The translations under genes and the position numbers were made by a program. The notes under the pieces are model-generated. The model was given only the letters and a program-made list of their open reading frames with translations, ran no database searches and had not been told where the DNA came from. Positions 24,284 to 32,043 of a stretch of DNA of 46,555 nt are shown here, piece by piece; position 1 is the stretch's first letter; every line of letters starts with the position of its first letter. Source of the stretch: an uncultured Bacteroidota bacterium. Its GTDB lineage: Bacteria > Bacteroidota > Bacteroidia > Chitinophagales > Saprospiraceae. Location of the stretch: positions 1-46,555 of the forward strand of contig CAIZLM010000115.1 of NCBI GenBank assembly GCA_903933805.1, in the 5' to 3' direction.

Positions 24284-26620
24284 CTATAACACCACGAGTT
24301 TGCCACATTGAATCAACGCCTTGTCGTCCGATAGGGTGTAGAGAAAAACGCCTTTTTGGAACAAATAGTAGTCGAATTTTGAGGACTTAGTTGTTATGTC
24401 AAAGCGGTCAATAACTTTTCCGGTTACATCATAAACCGCCATTTGTAAAAATTCTTTGTTGTCGGGAAGCCCTTCAAAATGGAAAGTGCCGCTCCCGGGG
24501 TTGGGAAAACAATGGAATGGCACATCCCCGCCCGACGGTGTCACATCCGATACCATTGGGGCACAATTTCCGGGTATATTTTCGTCCAGCCATTGTAAAC
24601 GCAGGGTAATCCAGGCTTTTAGCGTATCGAGTTCGGCATCGTAGGTGGTCGCAATAGCACCGATTTCAGGCGCAGGGCCACTCTTGCCAAGTATGGGCCA
24701 TTTTTGAAAATGCCTTTTCTGGGCGTGTTGCACAAGGGTTCTGATGCTGTCGATATAGCCAAAAATATACGTCGTGTCAAAAATGGTGTGCCTGTAATTT
24801 TCGTATGCACACCGCAGTTCATCGTTGAAAGTGCTATCCTGTTGCAAACGAATATACCACCCGGTTGAATAATTGTCCGTCGGACAATCATTGACCAAAT
24901 GGGCCCAACCAGCGCCATTGTAATTGTTGAAATAACTGCAATTGTCGAGATTTTTCCAAGCCCAGTCAAAATCCCAAACAGGTCCTGCTTGTAGTTTTCC
25001 ACCATTGGAATATTTGTCTTTGTGAAAAAACACACTCTTCTTGAAACCATCCGCGTTGCGCGACAATTCATTGATCAAAAAATAGTCAATGAAGGATGGT
25101 ACATCCAGGTATTTTCGGTACCCAGTCACAGGATCAGCAAAATTCTGACGGTAGAGCGCATTTTCCAAACTGTCAACATACAAACGGATGTATTCTTTCT
25201 GTTCTCCGGCCATGGAGTCCGGTTTCGGATATTCATACACAAAGTGTACATCAAAACCAGGGTGGTCTATGGGGGAATAGTTTGAGGTAAAACTATTGTT
25301 GGCGTCCCAGTAGTTTTGCTGAAGCATGTAGCCGCCGGTCAGGTCGTTTCCAATGGTATCAGCGGCACTCAGTTTGGCTATGTTGACCCTGTTCTTGTCC
25401 CGTTTTATTTTTTCGCCCAGTACATAAATGCCCTTGTAAATGCTGTCGATTAAGACCTCGCACAGGCTTGTTCGAACGCTGTAGTGGCCCATCTCACCAA
25501 ACAATTTGTGGGAAAGGGTGTTCCGAATGAGCGAACGATCATTGAAATTAGACAATAGTACCCAGTCGTTTTCTTCCGGCATACCCAACAAGGATACGTT
25601 GTTGTTTTTTCCGGTTGAGTCTTGTGTCTCAAACCCATACGCCGGCTGTGGATACCCGGCAGAAGTAGCCCCACGAATTTCTATGCCTATGTTTCCACTG
25701 TATATATTGGCATCGTCCCCCACGTACGTAATACTGTTGGGACCATTGTATTTTATGTCCATCAAACAATTCACTTTGGCATCGACCACGATTTTGTTGC
25801 CCAAGGTATTGATGACGACAATGGGAAGTTCTGAACTGTCGAGGACTACAGTACCCAAGTCGGTCACGCAAAGTTGAAAGGTGCCTGTTTCACCGCCATA
25901 ACCCCAAACTTGTACAAAAATCATTTGATTGGGGGTTAGCTCATACAAAGGCAGAAAAGAATGATAGCCGTTGCCACCGTCATCGTCACAGCCCAAAAGA
26001 TGCGGATTCATACACGTACTGTCAGCCCAAACTGCTACACCTGTATCATTGATGCTGCCGTTGTCAGTTTCAAAACTTAGGTTCCCGGAAAGCGGTACGC
26101 GCATGACAAACCAATAGTCCCCTCCTGTATAATTGGCGCAATTCGGGGTTATCCCGGACCCCGGGTATCCCGTATTGTTTCCCACAAGACATTGACCGGT
26201 ATCAATGGTAACTGCTGTACAGGGGTTGCTACCCGGTATGGCCATGCCCAAACAATTGCCCGTGCTTGAATAAACGTTGCCTGTCTGGGGTGTCGGCCCG
26301 CCTTGGTATAGCAGATTCCACAAACCGTCATACAACTGGTAGGTATTCTCGTTTTCATAGTCCCCAGCGCTGTAAACAAGAACCAGTGAATCACCCTGAC
26401 ACACTTGAAGGGTGTCAATGCTGCTATAATTTTCCCCGCTGAAAGTACCCGCTAATACAGTGTTGACATACACCTGCAAGTGCCCGCCGTTCCAGCCGTC
26501 ACCGTAGCTGTCCTGCATGCGCAAGGTGTACGTACAACAGGGTGACTGGGCGAACGCACCAAAAGACATTGTCAATAAAAATACTATAAATATAGCGTTT
26601 TGAAACAAAAACCGTATCAT
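24284..26620 (-). CDS. CotH kinase family protein with type IX secretion sorting domain
   Basis: 778 residues from the ATG at 26620; signal peptide MIRFLFQNAIFIVFLLTMSF then GAFAQ. Residues ~25-260 are two beta-rich repeats of extracellular type (MQDSYGDGWNGGHLQVYVN). Residues ~300-640 form a CotH domain: RGATSAGYPQPAYGFE, LGMPEENDWVLLSNFNDRSL, LGEKIKRDKNRVNIAK, and the metal-binding GPVWDFDWAWKN. CotH proteins are atypical kinases; spore-coat CotH phosphorylates coat protein serines. The last ~70 residues are a Por-type sorting domain (FPNPGSGTFHFEGL, VYDVTGKVIDRF), so the protein should be exported by the type IX system and attached to the surface. It lies between two propeller lipoproteins of one family, 40 nt and 50 nt away. 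Substrate unknown. Confidence 0.88.
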   Translation of the reverse strand: MIRFLFQNAIFIVFLLTMSFGAFAQSPCCTYTLRMQDSYGDGWNGGHLQVYVNTVLAGTFSGENYSSIDTLQVCQGDSLVLVYSAGDYENENTYQLYDGLWNLLYQGGPTPQTGNVYSSTGNCLGMAIPGSNPCTAVTIDTGQCLVGNNTGYPGSGITPNCANYTGGDYWFVMRVPLSGNLSFETDNGSINDTGVAVWADSTCMNPHLLGCDDDGGNGYHSFLPLYELTPNQMIFVQVWGYGGETGTFQLCVTDLGTVVLDSSELPIVVINTLGNKIVVDAKVNCLMDIKYNGPNSITYVGDDANIYSGNIGIEIRGATSAGYPQPAYGFETQDSTGKNNNVSLLGMPEENDWVLLSNFNDRSLIRNTLSHKLFGEMGHYSVRTSLCEVLIDSIYKGIYVLGEKIKRDKNRVNIAKLSAADTIGNDLTGGYMLQQNYWDANNSFTSNYSPIDHPGFDVHFVYEYPKPDSMAGEQKEYIRLYVDSLENALYRQNFADPVTGYRKYLDVPSFIDYFLINELSRNADGFKKSVFFHKDKYSNGGKLQAGPVWDFDWAWKNLDNCSYFNNYNGAGWAHLVNDCPTDNYSTGWYIRLQQDSTFNDELRCAYENYRHTIFDTTYIFGYIDSIRTLVQHAQKRHFQKWPILGKSGPAPEIGAIATTYDAELDTLKAWITLRLQWLDENIPGNCAPMVSDVTPSGGDVPFHCFPNPGSGTFHFEGLPDNKEFLQMAVYDVTGKVIDRFDITTKSSKFDYYLFQKGVFLYTLSDDKALIQCGKLVVL

Positions 26621-26670
26621 GAATGGTCGTTTTGAAAAAAGGTAACTGGTTACAAGAAACACCCATGCGC

Positions 26671-27822
26671 TTACTCCCGCCATCCCTTTACCCGCACAAA
26701 AAACGGCCGATAATTGTCTGCATTTCTGAATAAATCGGCAAATACGGAACTGTTGACGTTGTAGGATACCAGCAGTTCGCCGTTGCCTGAAAATTCCGGA
26801 TGGGCAAAAGCGTTGTAGGTAAAAAGGTTGCCTTCATGGGATTGAGGCGTGCAGTACAAGGTCTTTTTGTGGCTGAAACCGATGGCAGGGTTGTCGGAAT
26901 CGTACAAGTATATTTCGCCGCCAAAAATATGGTGCTGTGTCAGTAGAAAGAACTGTTCTCCATCCTTAAACACCGAAAACTGGTCGGATACGTTGGCAAA
27001 AACACGTGCGCTTCCGTTTGGGTCGGTCGTCCAGGCTGTTCCGGTGAAATATTCCCATGCACCGTTCAAATCATGGCCTTTCACCCTTGCAACGTGTAAG
27101 AATTTCGAAAAACCCACTTTTTCTGATCCGTACATATACGTATAACCGCCGTCCTCCAGCAGACAAGCGCCGTAATTGGTAGCAGGATCGGTCACCTTGC
27201 GCTCAAGCGAAAGCAACGAAAAACTGGGCAATAGGAACGTTGCCACGTCCACACTGGCATAGGCGAAGTCCCAAGCGCCACCACTGCCGGTTGACTTAAA
27301 ACCAAACATGACGACCTGTAAGGTGTCGCCGTGGGCAATACCATGCCCCGGCCAGTACCACCATCCCGCCTCGGAAGGTTCCAGGTAGGCAGTAGCACCA
27401 CCGGTTAGGGTTGTGAGGTCGTTGCCCTGCTGTACCACAAATGCGTTTCGCTGAAAGGGGCTGCCGGCGCGACTGCGGTCCGGCTTTACGGTCCCCATAA
27501 AACTATCGCCGAAAAGCCACAGCACCCGGCCATCGGGGAGTGGTATGGAATAGGTAGCGTCCCCCCCCGTCCAGCCACCGCCACTGCGGGTAAACAACTG
27601 GTTGAAATCGCCAGCCTTGGTCACCGAAATCGGCGCTTTCCAGCAATCCGGAATGAGTGCCGTGGTGTCGTGTGTTGTCGTGTCCGGCGTGACCGTTCCC
27701 GGATCAATAGGATAAAAATTGCCGGATGTGAAGTCGTCACGCTCGTCTTTGCAGGCAACACAACAGCAGGTCGCCAAGAGCAGGAGCAGTGGAAAAGTAA
27801 ACTTGAAATGGGTCGAAATCAT
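26671..27822 (-). CDS. DUF4185/DUF5005-like propeller lipoprotein (copy 2)
   Basis: 383 residues from the ATG at 27822, the start that places a signal peptide and lipobox (LLLATCCCVAC, Cys ~24) at the N-terminus. The fold reads as a five-bladed beta-propeller: GGGWTGGDATYSIPLPDGRV, LWLFGDSFMGTV, and the terminal block NAFAHPEFSGNGELLVSYN with ADNYRPFFVRVK. The GGDATYSIPLPDGR--WLFGDSF block is shared with DUF4185/DUF5005 and resembles the first blade of GH43-like enzymes. It leads a three-gene minus-strand operon with CotH and a homologous lipoprotein. Likely a surface glycan-interacting protein; catalytic residues not identified. Divergent from uxuA with a 203-bp intergenic region. Confidence 0.75.
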   Translation of the reverse strand: MISTHFKFTFPLLLLLATCCCVACKDERDDFTSGNFYPIDPGTVTPDTTTHDTTALIPDCWKAPISVTKAGDFNQLFTRSGGGWTGGDATYSIPLPDGRVLWLFGDSFMGTVKPDRSRAGSPFQRNAFVVQQGNDLTTLTGGATAYLEPSEAGWWYWPGHGIAHGDTLQVVMFGFKSTGSGGAWDFAYASVDVATFLLPSFSLLSLERKVTDPATNYGACLLEDGGYTYMYGSEKVGFSKFLHVARVKGHDLNGAWEYFTGTAWTTDPNGSARVFANVSDQFSVFKDGEQFFLLTQHHIFGGEIYLYDSDNPAIGFSHKKTLYCTPQSHEGNLFTYNAFAHPEFSGNGELLVSYNVNSSVFADLFRNADNYRPFFVRVKGWRE

Positions 27823-27904
27823 AGGGCAAGATAAGTGTTTTATGACATTCCTCAAGGTCCGATGAAAATCGTTGGCAGGTCATGTAGAAAAAATTGTTTG
27901 GTTG

Positions 27905-27935
27905 TTTGTTGACCCTCCATTAATTGGTATGTTTG
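27905..27935 (+). promoter_or_regulatory. Promoter of the mannonate dehydratase operon
   Basis: TTTG (27905-27908), exactly 19 nt, then TATGTTTG (27928-27935): a perfect match to the Bacteroidota pattern. Transcription would begin near 27942, giving a leader of about 84 nt before the ATG at 28026. Confidence 0.65.
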
Positions 27936-28025
27936 TCGCCCACAACGGGGTTTTCAAGTAACTTTCCCCGCTCATCTATTAACCAATGTACCCAGTATTA
28001 GAAGCGATTTATTTCGATTATACCT

Positions 28026-29102
28026 ATGATTCATCTTGGCTTAGGACTTTACAAAAGTTTGTTGAACGACCAAAATTTTCGCTTTGCAAAGCAGTGTGGC
28101 GCTACCCACATCGTGGTGCAATTGGTTGATTATGTGAAAGGAGGTGACAGTCCAACCCTCACCCAAAACTACCTCAATGGCTGGGGCGTTACTCAAAACC
28201 AGGGCAAACTCTGGGAGCTTGATGAACTGCTTTCTCTGAAAAAACAAATGGAAGCACACGGTCTTACCTGGGCGGCCATTGAAAATTTCGACCCTGCGCA
28301 TTGGTATGATATTCTCTTGGACGGCCCTTTAAAGTACCGGCAAATGGAGGATTTGAAAACAATGATCCGAAACATCGGGAAGGCAGGTATCCCAGTGATG
28401 GGGTATTACTTTAGTTTGGCGGGTGTTTGGGGATGGTCCAGTGGCCCTGCCGGTAGGGGAGCCGCAATGTCGGTCGTATTTGACCAGGACAATATTGATG
28501 TTAATACGCCCATCCCAAAGGGTATGGTGTGGAATATGGTGTACGATACAGCACCTTCGACGGGGGTTGTGTCGCCCGTTTCACGCACAGAAATGTGGGA
28601 ACGGCTACAGTGGTTTCTGGCGGAACTATTGCCCATAGCCGAGGAGTGCGGTGTTCGATTGGTGGCGCATCCAGACGATCCGCCGTTGCCGGAAATGCGC
28701 GGCACGGCTCGTTTGTTCCATAATTTTGAGGCGTATGAGCGCTTATTGGCGGTGTCTGATAGCCCCGCCAATGGTTTTGAGTTTTGTATGGGCACCTTAC
28801 AGGAAATGCCGGATGGAGATCTTTATGAGCTGTTGGACAAACACGCTGCTGCCGGTAACATCGGCTACATACATTTCAGAAACGTGGTGGGCAAGGTGCC
28901 CCATTATCGTGAAGCCTTTGTGGACGAGGGGGATATTGACATGGTAAAGGCCCTGCAGATTTTGAAAAAAAACAACTATAATGGTGTGATTATTCCCGAT
29001 CACACCCCCGAAATGACGTGTAACGCCCCTTGGCATGCCGGAAAGGCCTTTGCTTTGGGGTATATGCGCGGCATACTACAAGCAATCCAACAGCAACCAT
29101 GA
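28026..29102 (+). CDS. uxuA: D-mannonate dehydratase
   Basis: 358 residues. Recognised by the TIM-barrel UxuA blocks GLGLYKSLLNDQNFRFAKQ, HPDDPPLPEMRG, FCMGTLQEMP, YIHFRNVVGKVPHY and IIPDHTPEM; the His, Cys, His and Asp of these blocks line the metal site in UxuA structures. It dehydrates D-mannonate to 2-keto-3-deoxy-D-gluconate, using Mn or Fe, in the cytoplasm. It is shorter than the Escherichia coli enzyme (394) but within the range of the Bacteroidota/Firmicutes group. The stop overlaps the start of the next gene as ATGA. No uronate isomerase (uxaC) or fructuronate reductase (uxuB) lies beside it, which is unusual for a hexuronate pathway. Confidence 0.93.
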   Translation: MIHLGLGLYKSLLNDQNFRFAKQCGATHIVVQLVDYVKGGDSPTLTQNYLNGWGVTQNQGKLWELDELLSLKKQMEAHGLTWAAIENFDPAHWYDILLDGPLKYRQMEDLKTMIRNIGKAGIPVMGYYFSLAGVWGWSSGPAGRGAAMSVVFDQDNIDVNTPIPKGMVWNMVYDTAPSTGVVSPVSRTEMWERLQWFLAELLPIAEECGVRLVAHPDDPPLPEMRGTARLFHNFEAYERLLAVSDSPANGFEFCMGTLQEMPDGDLYELLDKHAAAGNIGYIHFRNVVGKVPHYREAFVDEGDIDMVKALQILKKNNYNGVIIPDHTPEMTCNAPWHAGKAFALGYMRGILQAIQQQP

Positions 29103-30151
29103 ACACTCCTGTAGCATTCCCAACCGGAAAATGTACCATTTCTGACGACTGGACGTACAAAAATATGCCCGTCATTTGGATGGAAAACGACTTCCTACGC
29201 ATCGGCATCCTCGCCGGGCGCGGCAGTGATATTTTTGAATTTCGCTACAAGCCGAAAGATGTAGATTTCATGTTGAGGCTTGCAAAAGGCATCGTCAATC
29301 CCAACATAGATTTTTCCCAGCAGCGCGGCACGAACAACCAGTTTGAGGATTATTACTACGGTGGTTGGCAAGAAATTTTGCCCAATAGCCCGGCATTTCA
29401 CTATCGGGGCGCTGCGCTCGGCCAGCACGGCGAGGTATCGCTCACGCCCTGGAAACATGCTATACTGGAAAATACGCCCGAACGGGTTTCCGTCAAACTC
29501 TGGACGCGTCCACTTCGAGTGCCCATTCTGATTGAAAAAACACTCACCCTGGAAGCAGGTAAATCCACGCTCTTTATCCAAGAAAAACTCACCAACGAGG
29601 CCAATACCCCCTTGGAGGTGGTTTGGGGGCATCACATTGCTTTTGGATTGCCTTTTTTAAACGAAGGCGCTAAAATCACCACCAACGCCCGTACTTTTTA
29701 CGCCGAACCACTCATGCCTCCCAACCGACGCTTTCAACCCGGTATTGTAAGCGACTTCCCCCACGCTTTGAACATCGATGGTGCTGTTGATGATGCCAGT
29801 ATTGTACATCCTGTGTCTGAACCGCCCTACAGTGATATGGCGTATCTCTCCGATTTTGATGACAAAGGGTATTATGCCTTGAAAAATGAAGCAAAAAACG
29901 TCGGGTTTGCCGTGGCTTGGGATGCCCGTGTTTTCAAACATGTTTGGTATTGGCTCGAACGATACGGTACCCAGGACGCCCCATGGTGGGGCAGCGCTTA
30001 CGCAGTGGCCTTGGAACCCTGGACCAATCGGTGGCGCCCCGATCCTCAAACCGGCATAGATGCGGGTGAATGGCTTCGCCTGGAAGCCGGGGCAGTGATC
30101 ACCACTGCGCTCGAGGCATCCGGATTTGAAGGCGATTATTTGCCACAATAA
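29099..30151 (+). CDS. DUF4432 / aldose 1-epimerase-like protein
   Basis: 350 residues from ATG 29099, which overlaps the uxuA stop as ATGA; an in-frame extension to 29030 lies inside uxuA and is rejected. The protein is a galactose-mutarotase-like beta-supersandwich: NDFLRIGILAGRGSDIFEFR at the start, GGWQEILPNS, GQHGEVSLTPW, and WGHHIAFGLPFL carrying the conserved histidine pair. DUF4432 members are thought to be mutarotases or epimerases for sugars or sugar acids. Translational coupling to uxuA points to a substrate in the mannose/mannonate or hexuronate route. Repeat copy B follows 25 nt after its stop. Confidence 0.85.
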   Translation: MNTPVAFPTGKCTISDDWTYKNMPVIWMENDFLRIGILAGRGSDIFEFRYKPKDVDFMLRLAKGIVNPNIDFSQQRGTNNQFEDYYYGGWQEILPNSPAFHYRGAALGQHGEVSLTPWKHAILENTPERVSVKLWTRPLRVPILIEKTLTLEAGKSTLFIQEKLTNEANTPLEVVWGHHIAFGLPFLNEGAKITTNARTFYAEPLMPPNRRFQPGIVSDFPHALNIDGAVDDASIVHPVSEPPYSDMAYLSDFDDKGYYALKNEAKNVGFAVAWDARVFKHVWYWLERYGTQDAPWWGSAYAVALEPWTNRWRPDPQTGIDAGEWLRLEAGAVITTALEASGFEGDYLPQ

Positions 30152-30176
30152 ACCACCCAAAAGCCATTGAAATTAT

Positions 30177-30254
30177 GTGACTGGTTGGGTGGCACGCTGT
30201 CTGAGACAAAAAATGGCCACTTTTTGTCTCAGACGCGACCATCTAACCAGTTGC
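30177..30254 (+). mobile_element. MITE-like element family 1, copy B (short form)
   Basis: 78 bp with ends GTGACTGGTTG and CTAACCAGTTGC. It lacks the central palindrome of the long form, leaving arms CTGTCTGAGACAAAAA and TTTTTGTCTCAGACG that make a perfect hairpin core. Flanking 8-mers GAAATTAT and GAAACTTT agree at 6 of 8 positions. It separates the DUF4432 gene from the SMP-30 gene and could act as a partial terminator between them. Confidence 0.75.
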
Positions 30255-30289
30255 GAAACTTTGTTTTCCAAACAAACAACATTATACCC

Positions 30290-31135
30290 ATGTCATTGCT
30301 GGATAAGTCAATTGTTTTTGCCGATGGTCTAGACCATCCTGAATGTGTAGCGGTTCACCCTGATGGTACTGTGTGGGCCGGAGGGGAAGCTGGTCAGATC
30401 TACCGTATTGCTGCCGATGGCGCTCATGTCGAGGAAGTAGCCAATACTGGCGGTTTTATTCTGGGCATCGCCTTTAGTCCGGATGCGGCTTGGTTGGCCA
30501 TTTGTGATTCGGGCCACCATTGCGTTTGGCGGCTTGATACCAAGACAATGCAGTTGGAGCGCTTTGCAGACGGCGCAGCAGGCCATGCGTTCAACATTCC
30601 AAATTATGCTGTTTTTGACAAAAAAGGCCATTTGTATGTCAGTGAAAGCGGCGCTTTTCGCGCTGTTACGGGCAAAATTTTAAAGTTTACACCCGAAGGA
30701 AAGGGTGAAATATGGCATGAAGGGCCCTTCGATTTTGCCAATGGTTTGGCACTGGGTCCTGATGAGACGTACCTCTGCGTCGCAGTTTCTTTTTTGCCCG
30801 GTGTGGAGTGCGTGGCCATTCAGCCCGACGGCAGTGCGGGTGCGCGTTCGCTGTATTGCACGCTGCCTGAAACTGTCCCCGACGGACTCGCTTTTGATGT
30901 CGAGGGCAATTTGTATGTATCTTGTTATGCGCCCAATAAGATTTTTAAAGTGACCCCAGCAAAAGCCGTGTCGGTGCTGATAGACGATTGGGAGGCGCAT
31001 ACAATCTCAAACCCAACCAATATTGCCTTTGGAGGCAGCGCGCTAGATCAGCTTTTTGTAGCGAATATTGGCCGTTGGCACATTACCAAAATTGATGCGG
31101 GAATCACTGGATTGCCATTGTCGTCACACCGTTGA
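30290..31135 (+). CDS. SMP-30/gluconolactonase/LRE family lactonase
   Basis: 281 residues from ATG 30290; an in-frame extension to 30167 would run through the mobile repeat and is rejected. A six-bladed propeller with the metal-site residues of the family: Glu in HPECVAVHPDG, Asn in NIPNYAVFD, Asn in FANGLALGPDE and Asp in VPDGLAFDVEG. It hydrolyses sugar-acid lactones in the cytoplasm (no signal peptide). With uxuA and the DUF4432 gene it could open mannono-1,4-lactone to mannonate (inference). The last two bases of its TGA stop coincide with the first two of a mobile-element remnant, so the C-terminus may have been trimmed by an insertion, though all four metal ligands remain. Confidence 0.88.
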   Translation: MSLLDKSIVFADGLDHPECVAVHPDGTVWAGGEAGQIYRIAADGAHVEEVANTGGFILGIAFSPDAAWLAICDSGHHCVWRLDTKTMQLERFADGAAGHAFNIPNYAVFDKKGHLYVSESGAFRAVTGKILKFTPEGKGEIWHEGPFDFANGLALGPDETYLCVAVSFLPGVECVAIQPDGSAGARSLYCTLPETVPDGLAFDVEGNLYVSCYAPNKIFKVTPAKAVSVLIDDWEAHTISNPTNIAFGGSALDQLFVANIGRWHITKIDAGITGLPLSSHR

Positions 31136-31152
31136 CCACGCTAACCAGTTAC
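31134..31152 (+). mobile_element. Family 1 remnant, right end only (copy C)
   Basis: 19 bp, GACCACGCTAACCAGTTAC, identical to the last 19 bases of copy A. No left end is adjacent. It begins within the SMP-30 stop codon. Confidence 0.55.
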
Positions 31153-31197
31153 CGCAGGTATTTGGCTGGTTTTTCCACGAGACAATTTTTACGGAGC

Positions 31198-31232
31198 AAA
31201 AAAAAGGAGCCATGCTACAGCATGACTCCTTT
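31198..31232 (-). terminator. Terminator of tRNA-Leu
   Basis: On the minus strand a 14-bp stem (AAAGGAGTCATGCT with AGCATGGCTCCTTT, one mismatch) with a 2-nt apex runs into eight T's, starting 8 nt after the tRNA 3' end. Confidence 0.75.
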
Positions 31233-31240
31233 AAAATGCG

Positions 31241-31324
31241 TGCGGGAAAGGAGAGTCGAACTCCCACACCCTTACGGGCGTACGCCCCTGAAACGTATGC
31301 GTCTACCAATTCCGCCATTCCCGC
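31241..31324 (-). tRNA. tRNA-Leu (anticodon CAG)
   Basis: On the minus strand the 84-nt sequence folds as a class II tRNA. The 7-bp acceptor stem is GCGGGAA/TTCCCGC, the D-arm reads GGCGGAATTGGTAGACGC, the anticodon loop TTCAGGG sits in a 5-bp stem TACGT/GCGTA, there is a variable arm, and the T-arm is GGGAGTTCGACTCTCC. Positions 34-36 of the loop are CAG, and the long variable arm and D-loop fit leucine. The 3' CCA is not encoded. It lies alone, with its own terminator downstream and mobile copy D upstream. Confidence 0.95.
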
Positions 31325-31407
31325 GTCGATTTTAATAATCGGCTGCAAATGTAACCCCGTTTCCTTTTTTCCCAAGTATTATTTTAAAAAACTCATCTTT
31401 TTACTGA

Positions 31408-31571
31408 GTAACTGGTTAGCGTGGTCGCGTCTGAGACAAAAAAGTGGCCATTTTTTGCCAGAAGAAGCAGATTTTTGTAGACCGTAGTAGCGCTACGGTC
31501 AACAAAAATCTGCGAAGTATGGCGGAAAATAGGCCTTTTTGGGCCAGACAGCGTGCCACCTAACCAGCTAC
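31408..31571 (-). mobile_element. MITE-like element family 1, copy D (long form, 8-bp target duplication)
   Basis: 164 bp, ends GTAACTGGTTAG and CTAACCAGCTAC (plus-strand reading gives the reverse orientation of copy A). It is flanked on both sides by TTTACTGA (31400-31407 and 31572-31579), a perfect 8-bp target duplication. The centre GACCGTAG-TAGCG-CTACGGTC is a perfect hairpin. It is 83 bp upstream of tRNA-Leu. Confidence 0.85.
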
Positions 31572-31595
31572 TTTACTGAAATGAGTATCTGGCTA

Positions 31596-31701
31596 GTGTC
31601 GCGTCCAGTTAATGGCCCATGAATTGGGGCGGCAAACTTTTCCTTCATCAAGGCGTGAGGAGGACTCAATACGGGATATTGTAACCGACGAACAACGCAG
31701 A
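31596..31701 (+). mobile_element. Inverted-repeat element family 2, truncated copy J
   Basis: About 106 bp, starting GTGTCGCGTCCAGT, that match the reverse complement of 40840-40945 with about five differences. The second end present in the other copy is missing, so this is a fragment. The 31702-31940 stretch that follows is AT-rich and shows no gene. Confidence 0.7.
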
Positions 31702-31943
31702 TTGTGGTGGACTGGGCAAGACTGCGCAGATTCCGCGGTCTAATGGCTACCATATTAAGTCGCAAGGCACCGGCGAATTGTTCGATTAAACGGTAGTGTT
31801 TTGAAAAGAAGCGGTACCGGATCTTTATTTTACGGTAAATTGTAAAAATAACATGAATTATAAAAATTTACATATTTTCTATAAAAAAGACGGTATTGCA
31901 ATGTTAAAATTTATAAAAGTTCGTTTTGTTTATAAATATAATA

Positions 31944-31991
31944 AAAAAAACGTGTTTTTTTTGACTATAATTTACTAAAAAAACGTGTTTT
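31944..31991. promoter_or_regulatory. Twin near-palindromic sites upstream of a candidate small RNA
   Basis: AAAAAAACGTGTTTT occurs at 31944-31958 and again at 31977-31991. The start-to-start spacing is 33 bp, about three helical turns, in otherwise very AT-rich DNA. The arrangement resembles paired binding sites for one regulator; no regulator is identified. Confidence 0.3.
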
Positions 31992-32006
31992 ATTAATTGT
32001 TGCTTT

Positions 32007-32037
32007 ATTGACTGTAACTACCGAATAAATAAATTTC
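32007..32037 (+). promoter_or_regulatory. Candidate promoter of a small RNA
   Basis: ATTG (32007-32010), 19 nt, then TAAATTTC (32030-32037) approximates TTTG-N19-TAnnTTTG with one mismatch in each box. The predicted start near 32044 is about 180 nt before a strong terminator. Confidence 0.35.
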
Positions 32038-32043
32038 GCATAT

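Noticed and set aside
27827-27856. Minus-strand promoter for the CotH operon (CTTG-N19-TATCTTG)
   Set aside because: The -7 box lacks one T and the start of transcription would fall within the start codon; too weak to list.
30167-30289. N-terminal extension of the SMP-30 protein through the mobile element
   Set aside because: The added residues would be encoded by the repeat itself, and the conserved fold starts at ATG 30290.
31198-31571. CRISPR-like repeats among the palindromic sequences
   Set aside because: The repeats are dispersed, with terminal inversions and target duplications; there are no regularly spaced short direct repeats and no cas genes.
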